Shown: positions 17,996 to 27,174 of the stretch, in pieces
Layout: each line of letters starts with the position of its first letter
How positions within the stretch are numbered: the stretch's first letter is position 1
Source of the DNA: Labilibaculum sp. DW002
Lineage (GTDB): Bacteria; Bacteroidota; Bacteroidia; Bacteroidales; Marinifilaceae
Assembly: GCF_029029525.1 (NCBI RefSeq)
Contig: NZ_JAKJSC010000002.1
Span: forward strand, 558,001-622,000
Direction of reading: 5' to 3'
Length of the DNA: 64,000 nt
Translations under genes and position numbers: made by a program
Notes under the pieces: model-generated
Seen by the model: the letters and a program-made list of their open reading frames with translations, nothing else
What the model was told of the DNA's origin: nothing
Databases searched by the model: none

Positions 17996-20275
17996 TTTCA
18001 ATACCTACTCAGTGTAATACTAATTTTCACCTTATTGAGCTCCTGTAAACAGGAGAACGGCAATGCTATCAATTGGGAGAAATTCATGGCTCAGCACGAT
18101 TTGGTCTGGGAAGAGATTCCAACACAATGGGCTGAAGGAGCTTTTGTTGGGAATGGTCAGTTGGGGATGATGCTTTATGCAAAGATGGATGAAAATCGAT
18201 TCAACTTTCATGTGGGTCGTCAGGATGTAACAGATCATAGAAAAGCACCAAATAGAAAAACATCGATGGGAGTGAAAGGAGCAGGCTTGCTCGACTTCAC
18301 AAGATTAGATATTGGGAAAATGGTACTTCATCCTGCTGGAAAAATAGAAAGAGCAAAAATTCGTCAGGATCTATGGAATGCTGAAATTCGAGGAACAATT
18401 TATACCGATTTGGGGCAAATTGAATTCAGAGCATTTACACCTCATGATCGAATGGTTCAAATAATTGAAATCAATTCTACTGAGAAAAAGAATGGTGCTG
18501 ATGCTTCTTATTCAATGGAATGGTCGCCAGGAAATCCTTCTTGTTCTAGAGCTTTGATAAAATATGACAGATACAAAGATGAATATATTCACAATTCTTT
18601 TAAACCTGAAATAAAGGTAATGGAAGGTGAAAGTGTTTGTGTGCAAAAGTTAGATGCAGGCGGAGATTATGCTACTGCTTGGAGTGAACAAACAGAGGGG
18701 CAAAAATCGACTATTTACATTTCAACGGCCAATGAAATACCAGCTTCTAATCTATCGGCTGGCGTGGCAATAAAAGATGTAAAAGATGCTAAGAAGGCCG
18801 GAATCGCTAAACTTGAAAAAGAAAATAGAGATTGGTGGCATGCTTATTATCAAAAATCATTTTTAAGTATTCCAGATACACGAATGGAAACGTTTTATTG
18901 GATTCAGTTGTATAAAATGGCTACTTGTTCTCGAGCTGATGGTCCTGCATTGGATTTACTTGGGCCATTCTTTAAAAATACAAACTGGCCTAGTTTATGG
19001 TGGAACCTTAATGTTCAGCTTACTTATTGGCCTTTCAATACAAGTAATCATCAAGATATTGCTATCAATTACGTAAAGTTGATTGATGATCATTTTGAAC
19101 ACATGATAAAAAATAAAGTAGGTAAGAATCTTGGTGATTTTGCCTGGGCAACGCATAATTATTGGCTTTACTTTAAATATCAAGGCGATGAGCAAGCTAT
19201 TTTGGAGAAATGGGTGCCTAAGGCAATGAGAATTGCTGAGATATACGAAACAAAGCTAGAACGTAATCAGGAGGGTAAGCTAGAATTAACGTCGATGGGA
19301 TCGCCGGAATACAAAGGCTTTAAATCTTTTAGAAATACCAACTACAATTTTGCGATTCTTCGTTGGTTGCTTAATTCTCTTATTGAGGCAAATGAAAAAG
19401 CTAATCTGCATCCTAATGAAATTGCACACTGGAAACAGTTATTAAATGACTTGATTCCTTATCCAGTTGATGAAAATGGCTTGATGATTGGAAGTGATCA
19501 GCCAGTAGATATGTCGCATCGTCATTATTCTCATTTATTGGCATTGTATCCATTGTTTCAGCTTGATCCTGATTCTTCCGAAGATCGTGAATTGGTTGTG
19601 AAATCTGTACTGCATTGGCACAATATCGAAAATAGGAAAGCCTTAGCAGGTTATTCTTATACAGGAGCTTCTTCCTTATATGCTGCCATGGGAATGGGAA
19701 ATGAAGCTGTTGAGGTAATGAATGATTTTCTGGATGCTAACATTGGTAGCGCTCATTTTTTAACCAATACTTTTTATATCGAAGGTAATAATCCAGTAAT
19801 TGAAACTCCATTAAGTGCTGCGACTGCAATTATGGAGTATAACTTGCAAAGTTGGGGTGATAAAATTAGAGTTTTCCCTGCCATACCTAAAGATTGGCAA
19901 GAGGCTACTTTTGCTGATTTATTGGCTCAGGGAGGGTTTTTAGTAAGCGCATCCATGAAGGAAGGTAAAACGGAGTGGGTTTCCATCGAAAGTCAGGCAG
20001 GACAGCCATGTACTGTTAAAATACCTGAGTGGAAGAATGCGATTCAAATCAGTAAAGGCAAAGAAATAGCAATTACTAAAATAGGCGATGGTGAGTTTAA
20101 GATTGATTTAATAAAAGGACAGAAAATTATTTTGTCTTCTGGATCGAAAAGTACAAAAGTAGAGTTGAAAGCTATTGAACATCCCGAATTGGAAGGGAAT
20201 TATTTTGGTATCAAGAAAGGTGCAAAGCGCAAAGCTTTATTAGAACATGCAATTCTCGAATACGAAAATCAGTAA
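17972..20275 (+). CDS. GH95-like alpha-L-fucosidase/galactosidase family protein, lipoprotein
   Basis: A 767-residue lipoprotein (signal ending LLSSC). It has the GH95 order: an N-terminal beta domain with a GAFVGNGQLGMMLY block, an (alpha/alpha)6 barrel, and a C-terminal beta domain (GDKIRVFPAIP, GGFLVSASM). The Asn pair appears as N345-L-N347 in WWNLNVQLTYWP, and the acid position is probably E446 in SMGSPE. The usual IDGNxG motif reads IEGNNP with E604, a conservative change. Family members release alpha-1,2-fucose or L-galactose. The start is uncertain: GTG 17951, ATG 17972 and ATG 17990 are in frame, the last two lying in an 18-bp tandem duplication. ATG 17972 gives a basic signal n-region. 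Confidence 0.75.
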   Translation: MKKRQVMKFQYLLSVILIFTLLSSCKQENGNAINWEKFMAQHDLVWEEIPTQWAEGAFVGNGQLGMMLYAKMDENRFNFHVGRQDVTDHRKAPNRKTSMGVKGAGLLDFTRLDIGKMVLHPAGKIERAKIRQDLWNAEIRGTIYTDLGQIEFRAFTPHDRMVQIIEINSTEKKNGADASYSMEWSPGNPSCSRALIKYDRYKDEYIHNSFKPEIKVMEGESVCVQKLDAGGDYATAWSEQTEGQKSTIYISTANEIPASNLSAGVAIKDVKDAKKAGIAKLEKENRDWWHAYYQKSFLSIPDTRMETFYWIQLYKMATCSRADGPALDLLGPFFKNTNWPSLWWNLNVQLTYWPFNTSNHQDIAINYVKLIDDHFEHMIKNKVGKNLGDFAWATHNYWLYFKYQGDEQAILEKWVPKAMRIAEIYETKLERNQEGKLELTSMGSPEYKGFKSFRNTNYNFAILRWLLNSLIEANEKANLHPNEIAHWKQLLNDLIPYPVDENGLMIGSDQPVDMSHRHYSHLLALYPLFQLDPDSSEDRELVVKSVLHWHNIENRKALAGYSYTGASSLYAAMGMGNEAVEVMNDFLDANIGSAHFLTNTFYIEGNNPVIETPLSAATAIMEYNLQSWGDKIRVFPAIPKDWQEATFADLLAQGGFLVSASMKEGKTEWVSIESQAGQPCTVKIPEWKNAIQISKGKEIAITKIGDGEFKIDLIKGQKIILSSGSKSTKVELKAIEHPELEGNYFGIKKGAKRKALLEHAILEYENQ

Positions 20276-20303
20276 TCGTTGATATAAAGTTTAGAAGAAG
20301 GAT

Positions 20304-21689
20304 ATGAAAAATTTTCAAGCAAAATATATAGGAGAATACGATGTAGTAGTAGTTGGTGGTGGCGTATCTGGTAGTCATGCTGCTATAGCTGCCGGACGAA
20401 CGGGTGCAAAAGTTCTTCTTATTGAGCAATTTGGTTTTTTAGGAGGTTCACTTACTGCGATGGGTGTTGGTCCAATGATGACTTTTCACAATCGAGCAGG
20501 AAAGCAACTAGTATTTGGTTCTCCTAACGAAATGGTGGAACGATTAAAGGCGAAAGGCGGCAGTCCTGGTCATATTCTTGATGGAACAGGTTATTGTTCT
20601 ACGGTAACTCCTTTTGATGCTGAAATGCTTAAAGTTGTTTTAGAGGATATGGTGTTGGAAGCAGGAGCAGAAATTTTATACCACACACGCTTGATTGAAC
20701 TTACCAAAGAAGGCAAAAGTATTACTTCTGTTTTTATTCATAACAGAGGAGGTATTCAGGAAATAAAAGCAAAGCAATTTATCGATGCCAGTGGCGATAG
20801 CGAGTTGGTAAAGCTTTCTAATATTCCATTTACTTTAGGTAGGGATGAGGATCACAAAGCACAACCTCTTACCATGAATGTGAAAATTGGTAATGTAAAT
20901 ACAAAAATCTTACGCAAATACATACAGGAAAATTGGGATCAGTTTGATGACAATATTCGTAGAGAAAATAAAGAGAAGGTGTTAGACCAAACTTCTCGTA
21001 TTTCTTTGTGGGGATTTTATGACTTATGGGAAAAAGCAAAAAAAAATGGAGAAGTTTCTATTCCTAGGGACAACGTGCTATTTTTTGAAACCAATACTGA
21101 AGGTGAATTTATTTTTAATACATCTAGGATTTTGGGCTTAAATCCGATGAATCCTTTCGATATAAGCAAAGCTGAAACAATTGGACGTAAGCAATGTTCT
21201 GAAATTTATCAGTTTCTAATTAAATACGCTCCGGGATTCGAGAATGCAAGTTTGGTGAGTACTGCCCCACATATCGGAATTCGTGAGTCGCGTCATCCAC
21301 ATGCAAAATATGTTTTGAATTCGGATGATTTAGTAAATGAAAAACGATTTGAAAATCCAATAGCTGTTGGCGGATATCCAATAGATATTCATTCTCCAGA
21401 TGGAGAAACTACAGAATCGGTTCATTTGAGAGATGAAGGAATCTATTATATTCCTGTAGATTCATTGCTTGTAAATGAAGTAGATAATCTGATTTTGGCA
21501 GGAAGGGCAATTGGAGCAGATCACCATGCTAGTGCAGCCATTCGAGTAACTCCTATTGCAATGTCTATTGGTCAGGGAGCAGGAACTCTCGCCGGATTAG
21601 CAGCCTGCAATAACACAATTCCAATGGCTTTAGAGTATGAAAAACTAGCAATTCAATTAAAAGAAAATGGAGTCTATTTGGGCGATTAA
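20304..21689 (+). CDS. FAD-dependent oxidoreductase
   Basis: A 461-residue flavoprotein with an N-terminal Rossmann dinucleotide fold (VVVVGGGVSGSHAAIAAGRTG, residues about 13-33, followed by the LLIEQ acidic strand end) and the GFLGGSLT motif that marks the FAD_oxidored-type family. There is no signal peptide, so it should be cytoplasmic, unlike most of its neighbours. Family members are common in Bacteroidota glycan loci, and their substrates are mostly unknown. It could oxidise a sugar or uronate product of the locus; nothing in the sequence identifies the substrate. It starts 28 bp after the GH95-like gene and ends 6 bp before the next hydrophobic ORF region. Confidence 0.8.
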   Translation: MKNFQAKYIGEYDVVVVGGGVSGSHAAIAAGRTGAKVLLIEQFGFLGGSLTAMGVGPMMTFHNRAGKQLVFGSPNEMVERLKAKGGSPGHILDGTGYCSTVTPFDAEMLKVVLEDMVLEAGAEILYHTRLIELTKEGKSITSVFIHNRGGIQEIKAKQFIDASGDSELVKLSNIPFTLGRDEDHKAQPLTMNVKIGNVNTKILRKYIQENWDQFDDNIRRENKEKVLDQTSRISLWGFYDLWEKAKKNGEVSIPRDNVLFFETNTEGEFIFNTSRILGLNPMNPFDISKAETIGRKQCSEIYQFLIKYAPGFENASLVSTAPHIGIRESRHPHAKYVLNSDDLVNEKRFENPIAVGGYPIDIHSPDGETTESVHLRDEGIYYIPVDSLLVNEVDNLILAGRAIGADHHASAAIRVTPIAMSIGQGAGTLAGLAACNNTIPMALEYEKLAIQLKENGVYLGD

Positions 21690-21731
21690 TTAAGAATGCT
21701 AAAATGGTTTTTGGGATCAATCAATATTATT

Positions 21732-22478
21732 ATGAGTAGGACATTATTAAGCTTGGTAATCGTTTTGTTATTAACATCTTGCCAAAGTGTAAAAAAGAGT
21801 CATACACTGCAAACCATTGCGGTTGTTAACTCTGGAATAAGTGGAAATACAACGAGAAATTTGTTGGATAGAATCCATTCTGATGCTGTCAATCATCATC
21901 CCGATTTGGCCATAGTAATGGTAGGAACCAATGATATGTTGAATTCTCGAAAAATGATTTCCTACAAGGAATACAAGCAGAATTTGGAGCAAATTACGCT
22001 CAAGCTAAAGGCTGAAGGAAGTCAGGTTTTATTGATGAGCCCACCACCAGTTGATAGTGCCTATCTTTTTGAAAGGCACGATAAGGCTTTGTATAAAGAA
22101 TCTCCTAATGTGATAATGGATAGTGTGAGTCATATTATAGAGGAGATAGCTTTGAAAAATAATGTATTATACCTGAATATGTACAAGGTCATTCATAAAA
22201 TGGATCTTCCCAAACACAATCAGGATATCTATTTTAGAAATGCAATGAACAGTGGGAAGCGAGATGGAGTTCACCCAACCAAGATAGGATACAAATTAAT
22301 TGGTGATCGAGTGTTTGAATTTTTAAGTGCCAACAAATTGTTGTCAAAATACAGGAAGATTTTGTGTTTTGGTGATTCGATCACTTTTGGGGCTGGAGCT
22401 AAGGGAGGTGGAACGGTTACAGGAGACAATTATCCATCTTTTTTATACCAAAGACTTACAGGTTTAGCTTGTAAATAA
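21732..22478 (+). CDS. SGNH/GDSL hydrolase with circularly permuted motif order, lipoprotein
   Basis: A 248-residue lipoprotein (MSRTLLSL... ending LLTSC). From an upstream in-frame ATG at 21696 it would be 260 residues. All SGNH blocks are present but in a rotated order. After the signal come block II (NSGISGNTT, G38), block III (VGTNDM, N67) and block V (DGVHP, D178 and H181). Only then comes block I, with the nucleophile (LCFGDSITFGAG, S216) near the C-terminus. In ordinary SGNH proteins block I is the first strand. The C-terminal NYPSFLYQRLTGLA would normally run straight into the segment that here begins the mature protein, so this reads as a clean circular permutation. The expected activity is carbohydrate O-deacylation; a normal-order paralog lies at 24151. 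Confidence 0.8.
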   Translation: MSRTLLSLVIVLLLTSCQSVKKSHTLQTIAVVNSGISGNTTRNLLDRIHSDAVNHHPDLAIVMVGTNDMLNSRKMISYKEYKQNLEQITLKLKAEGSQVLLMSPPPVDSAYLFERHDKALYKESPNVIMDSVSHIIEEIALKNNVLYLNMYKVIHKMDLPKHNQDIYFRNAMNSGKRDGVHPTKIGYKLIGDRVFEFLSANKLLSKYRKILCFGDSITFGAGAKGGGTVTGDNYPSFLYQRLTGLACK

Positions 22479-22536
22479 ATAGATTTGTTTTTATTGAAGG
22501 ACAATGCAAATCAGTAATTTTAAATCGGTTAAAGAT

Positions 22537-24135
22537 ATGAAAATAAAGAGTTTAATGGTAATTGTTGTTTTGTCTATTTTACCACAGTTACTTATAGCCA
22601 ACGTTAGTTTGAATTCGCTTTTTGCAGATCACATGGTGGTACAACAGAAAACCAAAATTCCAGTTTGGGGTTGGGCCGATCCAATGGAAAAAGTACTTGT
22701 GGAAGCAAGTTGGGGAGCAAAGTCGGAAGTTGTTACTGGCCCTGATGGAAAGTGGACGGTTTACCTAAAAACACCTAAGGCTGGTGGTCCATTTCATATT
22801 GCAATATCTGGGAAAAATAAAATCGTATTGAATGATGTTTTATCTGGCGAAGTATGGCTTTGTTCGGGGCAATCGAATATGGATTTTTCCATGTCTAAAT
22901 TTACATCAGATTCTCGAGAAGTAAAATATCAGCCATTGGTAGAATACATTAGAGAAGAAGTTAAAACGGCCAATGATCCTTGGTTGCGTCATATAGAAGT
23001 TCCACAGACTACTTCATTATTTGGTAAAAAAAACAATTTTAAAGGGAATTGGAGAAGCGTGAATGCAGATGAGATTGGTAAAATAACTGCAACAGGTTAT
23101 TTCTTCGCGAAAGAATTAAGAAAACAGTTGAATGTACCCATCGGAATTGTTGAGTGCTCGTGGGGAGGAACTCGCATTCAGCCTTGGATCTCAGAGGAAG
23201 CTTACAAGGCTAATGAGGATATGAAATCTTATTTTGAACAGGATCGTTTAAAAGCTAAAAAACGCATTGTCGAAATGAATGCAGAAGGCTATGTAGATAC
23301 GGTGTATCAGAATAAATTAAAACTGTGGCAAGCAAATAAGAAGGAGCTTAGAAAGCCTTATCCTTCAGGACATCCAGAAAAAAGCAAACAAATGCCTGCA
23401 ACCCTTTACAATGGAATGTTATCTTCAATTATTCCTTTTGCTGTGAAAGGAGTACTGTGGTATCAGGGAGAATCAAATTCGCATTCTATTGAAAATGAAT
23501 ACGAAAAATACTTTACTACTTTAATTAAGAGTTGGAGAGCTGAATGGGGACAGGAAAATATGCCTTTTTATTGGGCTCAGTTAGCGTCTTATCATGTTCC
23601 CGATGAGCGTTCGGATAATGGTTGGGCTATGGTAAATGACCAGCTGCGAAGAACTTTGAAATTGCGGAATACTGGAATGGCGGTATTGTATGATCTTGGA
23701 GAAGCAAAAGATGTTCACCCACACAACAAAATGGACACTGGAAAAAGATTGGCCTTATGGGCTTTGCGCAAAGACTATAATGTAAAAGTGCCTGTGGTAA
23801 GTGGACCACTTTATAAAAGTCATAAAATAGTAGATGCTTCAATAGTTATAAAATTCGATCAGGTAGGTTCAGGATTGATGGTCGGATACAAGGATCTTTT
23901 AGAGAAGACTGTTCCTGTAGATTCCTCTTTAACTTGGTTTGAGATTGCAGCTGAAGATGGTATTTGGAAATCGGCAAAAGCTAAGATTATTTCCAAAAAT
24001 AAAATAGAAGTTTCCAATCGAGAAATTACAGAACCAACTAAGGTGCGTTACGGATGGTCATCAAATCCGGCAGGAGCTAATCTTTATAATAAAGAAGGAT
24101 TGCCAGCTTCTATTTTTACAAGCGAAGAAAATTAA
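22537..24135 (+). CDS. Sialate O-acetylesterase-like carbohydrate esterase (SASA domain)
   Basis: A 532-residue exported protein from ATG 22537 (signal MKIKSLMVIVVL...); an ATG at 22504 would put 11 extra polar residues before the signal and is less likely. An N-terminal beta domain (FADHMVVQQ, VWGWADP) is followed by the SASA catalytic domain with nucleophile S113 in CSGQSNMDFSM, WGGTRIQPWIS, VLWYQGESN, and the late D392-V-H394 dyad in DVHPHNKMDTGKRLA. Despite the family name, many members deacetylate plant or algal glycans. In this locus it probably removes O-acetyl groups from the polysaccharide. It is followed 15 bp later by another esterase gene. Confidence 0.88.
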   Translation: MKIKSLMVIVVLSILPQLLIANVSLNSLFADHMVVQQKTKIPVWGWADPMEKVLVEASWGAKSEVVTGPDGKWTVYLKTPKAGGPFHIAISGKNKIVLNDVLSGEVWLCSGQSNMDFSMSKFTSDSREVKYQPLVEYIREEVKTANDPWLRHIEVPQTTSLFGKKNNFKGNWRSVNADEIGKITATGYFFAKELRKQLNVPIGIVECSWGGTRIQPWISEEAYKANEDMKSYFEQDRLKAKKRIVEMNAEGYVDTVYQNKLKLWQANKKELRKPYPSGHPEKSKQMPATLYNGMLSSIIPFAVKGVLWYQGESNSHSIENEYEKYFTTLIKSWRAEWGQENMPFYWAQLASYHVPDERSDNGWAMVNDQLRRTLKLRNTGMAVLYDLGEAKDVHPHNKMDTGKRLALWALRKDYNVKVPVVSGPLYKSHKIVDASIVIKFDQVGSGLMVGYKDLLEKTVPVDSSLTWFEIAAEDGIWKSAKAKIISKNKIEVSNREITEPTKVRYGWSSNPAGANLYNKEGLPASIFTSEEN

Positions 24136-24150
24136 AAAATCAATATAAAA

Positions 24151-24849
24151 ATGACTAGTATGAAAAGTTTGAAATCACTTTTGGTGATCTTGTTTATCGG
24201 ATGTCTAACATCATCGGCAATGGCTCAGGATTGGGCTAATTTGAAAAAATATGCAGAGGCTAATTCTCAATTGGCACTTCCAGCAGCAGATGAAGCTAGA
24301 GTTGTATTTATGGGGAACTCGATTACTGAAAAATGGGAAAAGTATGATGCTTCCTTTTTTAGTTCAAACCCTTATATCAATCGTGGAATAAGTGGTCAGG
24401 TTACTTCTCAAATGTTACTGCGTTTCAGACCAGACGTAATTGAATTAAATCCAAAAGTGGTTGTGATATTGGCTGGCACAAATGATATAGCCGAGAATAA
24501 AGGTCCTATAACAATCAAACAGATTGCAGGAAATATATTTTCTATGGCAGAATTGGCAAAAGCGAATGGAATTAAAGTTGTGTTAGCAACAGCTTTGCCT
24601 GCTATTTCTTATTCTTGGCGTCCAGGAATTGAACCTGCTGATAAAATTATCGCTTTGAATAAGTTGATAAGAAAATATGCAAAGAAAAATGATCTGGTTT
24701 TAATAGATTATTATAAGCCGATGGTAAATAAACAAAAAGGATTGAAGAAAGAGTATGGAAGAGATACTGTTCATCCTAGTGTCGCAGGATACAAAGTGAT
24801 GGAGAAATTGGTGAAAAAAGCAGTAAAAAAAGCTTTGAAAAGAAGTTAA
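24151..24849 (+). CDS. SGNH/GDSL-family hydrolase, normal motif order
   Basis: A 232-residue exported esterase with a signal peptide ending near SSAMAQ. Block I is FMGNSIT with the nucleophile serine (Asn in place of the Asp of GDS, as seen in many Bacteroidota members), block II is NRGISGQ, block III is AGTNDIAEN and block V is DTVHPSVAGY with the catalytic D and H. The likely role is removing acetyl groups from sugars. It begins 15 bp after the SASA esterase gene and 43 bp before the ROK kinase gene. It provides a convenient in-locus comparison for the permuted SGNH gene. Confidence 0.88.
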   Translation: MTSMKSLKSLLVILFIGCLTSSAMAQDWANLKKYAEANSQLALPAADEARVVFMGNSITEKWEKYDASFFSSNPYINRGISGQVTSQMLLRFRPDVIELNPKVVVILAGTNDIAENKGPITIKQIAGNIFSMAELAKANGIKVVLATALPAISYSWRPGIEPADKIIALNKLIRKYAKKNDLVLIDYYKPMVNKQKGLKKEYGRDTVHPSVAGYKVMEKLVKKAVKKALKRS

Positions 24850-24892
24850 TATTGAATCAGAAATCAAATCATTTAGATATTTAAAAAAGACG

Positions 24893-25825
24893 ATGAAAAA
24901 ATATGCAATAGGAACAGATGTAGGAGGGAGTCATATTTCTTGTGCTCTTGTAGATCTTGAAAAAGGAGAATTGGTTGAAGGAACCAATAGTGAAGGAGAT
25001 GTTGACAACAAGGCTGATGAAGATACGATTCTTAAAGGTTGGGCTGATGTTTTGTCCAAATCGTTAAAATCCATAAATAAGGATGAATTAGCAGGAATTG
25101 GTTTTGGTATGCCAGGACCATTTGAATATGCAAATGGAATTGGACGGTTTGCTCAAGTAGACAAATATGAAAGTCTGAATGGAGTTGATGTAGCTTCGAA
25201 ATTGAAAGTTTTATTGGGCTTAGATGATTCAACACCACTTCGTTTTATGAATGATGCATCAGCTTTTGCTGTTGGTGAAGCTTGGTTAGGAAGTGCTGCG
25301 GATGCTGTTAAGAATATGTCGATTACTTTGGGTACTGGTTTTGGTTCTGCTTTTGTTGATGCTGGAATCCCTGTTGTAGAAGGTGATAGTGTTCCTGAAA
25401 TGGGCTGTGTATGGCATTTGCCTTATGCTAATGGTATCGCCGATGATTCATTTTCAACTCGATGGTTTATCAAGAGATACAAAGAAGAAACAGGATTGGA
25501 AGTTTCTGGAGCTCGCCCAATTGCAGAAGCTGCTACAACGAATCCAAAGGCTGCAGATATATTCACTCAATATGGAAATAACATGGGCGAATTTTTGGGT
25601 CCATGGTTGAAAAAATTCGATGCTAAAGTATTGGTGATTGGTGGAAATGTTACCGGGGCATATAATTTATTTGGACCAGCCTTCGAAGCAGCTTTAAAAT
25701 TGCAAGGAGTAAATACTAGAATTACCCTTTCCTCATTAAAAGAGGATGCTGCAATTATTGGAAGTGCACGAATGCTAAATTCTGATTACTGGAATACAAT
25801 CAAGCCAATTATTCCATTGATGTAA
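24893..25825 (+). CDS. ROK-family sugar kinase
   Basis: A 310-residue cytoplasmic protein with the ASKHA phosphate-1 loop at its start (AIGTDVGGSHISCALVDL) and GFGMPGPF near residue 70. The catalytic-type aspartate lies in FMNDASAFAVGEAW, and LGTGFGSAF forms the phosphate-2 region. It has no N-terminal DNA-binding domain, so it is a kinase and not a ROK repressor. The usual ROK zinc-binding cysteine cluster is not evident. It probably phosphorylates a hexose released by the locus. The MFS gene 54 bp downstream is its likely transport partner. Confidence 0.85.
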   Translation: MKKYAIGTDVGGSHISCALVDLEKGELVEGTNSEGDVDNKADEDTILKGWADVLSKSLKSINKDELAGIGFGMPGPFEYANGIGRFAQVDKYESLNGVDVASKLKVLLGLDDSTPLRFMNDASAFAVGEAWLGSAADAVKNMSITLGTGFGSAFVDAGIPVVEGDSVPEMGCVWHLPYANGIADDSFSTRWFIKRYKEETGLEVSGARPIAEAATTNPKAADIFTQYGNNMGEFLGPWLKKFDAKVLVIGGNVTGAYNLFGPAFEAALKLQGVNTRITLSSLKEDAAIIGSARMLNSDYWNTIKPIIPLM

Positions 25826-25879
25826 CCCATTATAGTGAAAACCAAAAGAGAATTAAATATCAATTACTAATTTATAATT

Positions 25880-27055
25880 ATGAGTAAAAAAATATCAATC
25901 TCACAAGTCCTTCCAGTACTGTTTGGATTTTTTGTCATGGGATTTTGTGATGTGGTTGGAATAACTTCAGCACACGTAAAAGAAGATTTATTGGGCGCTT
26001 ATAGTCCGGCATTTCAGGATACATTATCGAATCTTATTCCAGTTGCTTTATTTTCGATGTTCTTGATTTTTTCAATTCCAACTGGTTTATTAATGAATAA
26101 AATCGGTCGTAAAAAGACAGTGCTTTTAAGTAATGTTATTACGATTGTAGCAATGTTTATTCCACTAATCGAGTATAGCTTTATTACTTCTCTGTTTGCA
26201 TTTGCCTTATTGGGAATTGCCAATACAATTTTGCAAGTGTCTCTTAATCCTTTGTTGACAAATGTCGTAAAAGGAGATAAGTTGACCAGTAGCTTAACTG
26301 CCGGGCAGTTTGTAAAAGCCATTTCATCATTTAGTGCGCCATTTATTGCTGCATTTGCGGCAACACAATTGGACAATTGGCAATATATCTTTCCAATTTA
26401 TGCTGTTATAACACTTCTTTCAACAATTTGGTTATTAGCAACACCTATTCATGAAGATCCAATTGAAGGAAAGGCAAGTTCATTTAAAGACATTATTGAA
26501 ATATTGAAGGATAAGACTATATTTTTAATGTTTTTAGGAATTTTATTTGTGGTTGGAGTAGATGTTGGCGTAAATACAGCATCGGCTAAGATCCTAATGG
26601 AGCGTTGCGGATTAACATCTATTGATGCAGGTTATGGTCCTAGTGTTTATTTTGCTTTCCGTACTTTAGGAGCATTTTTAGGAGCTTTCTTTTTAGCAAG
26701 ATACTCTTCGTACAAATTCTTTAAAATAAATATCGTTGGTGCAGTTTTAGCTTTAATTGCTTTGATTTTTGTTGGTGATAAAATAGCTGTATTCGCAATT
26801 TATGCAGTAATTGGCTTTACCATTGCAAACATCTTCCCAATTATCTTTGGTCATGCCATTCAATCTCGTCCTGATAAAGCAAATGAGATTTCTGGTTTGA
26901 TGATTACAGGTGTTTTTGGTGGAGCTATCATTCCATTTATCATGGGATTAATGTCTGATGGATTAGGTTCACAGGTTGGAGCCGTTTTGGTCATCCTTCT
27001 AAGTGCCTTTTATCTGCTTTACCTATCATTCTCTATGAAAGAGATAAAAGCATAA
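25880..27055 (+). CDS. MFS sugar transporter
   Basis: A 391-residue, roughly 12-helix major facilitator. The loop 2-3 signature appears as LLMNKIGRKKTVLLSN, and a long cytoplasmic linker (TPIHEDPIEGKASSFKD) splits the two halves near residues 195-215. The pattern NPLLTNVV and the overall length resemble the fucose/glucose-type (FHS-like) sugar permeases. It directly follows the ROK kinase, so a hexose:proton symporter feeding that kinase is likely. It is distinct from the FucP-like gene at 32041. It is the last + strand gene before a bidirectional terminator. Confidence 0.85.
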   Translation: MSKKISISQVLPVLFGFFVMGFCDVVGITSAHVKEDLLGAYSPAFQDTLSNLIPVALFSMFLIFSIPTGLLMNKIGRKKTVLLSNVITIVAMFIPLIEYSFITSLFAFALLGIANTILQVSLNPLLTNVVKGDKLTSSLTAGQFVKAISSFSAPFIAAFAATQLDNWQYIFPIYAVITLLSTIWLLATPIHEDPIEGKASSFKDIIEILKDKTIFLMFLGILFVVGVDVGVNTASAKILMERCGLTSIDAGYGPSVYFAFRTLGAFLGAFFLARYSSYKFFKINIVGAVLALIALIFVGDKIAVFAIYAVIGFTIANIFPIIFGHAIQSRPDKANEISGLMITGVFGGAIIPFIMGLMSDGLGSQVGAVLVILLSAFYLLYLSFSMKEIKA

Positions 27056-27080
27056 ATCAAACGATTTACATTGATTTGTA

Positions 27081-27138
27081 AACCTATTTAAACTTGAGGT
27101 AGTAGAAAATTCTATCTCAAGTTTCAAATAGGTTTTTT
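27081..27138. terminator. Bidirectional terminator between convergent MFS and AraC genes
   Basis: A long imperfect stem pairs AACCTATTT and AACTTGAGGTAG with CTATCTCAAGTT and AAATAGGTT, followed by a T tract. It sits between two convergent genes and can serve both. Confidence 0.8.
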
Positions 27139-27174
27139 TGCTTTATGGATGAGGAAATGGTAAGAATTCAATAT

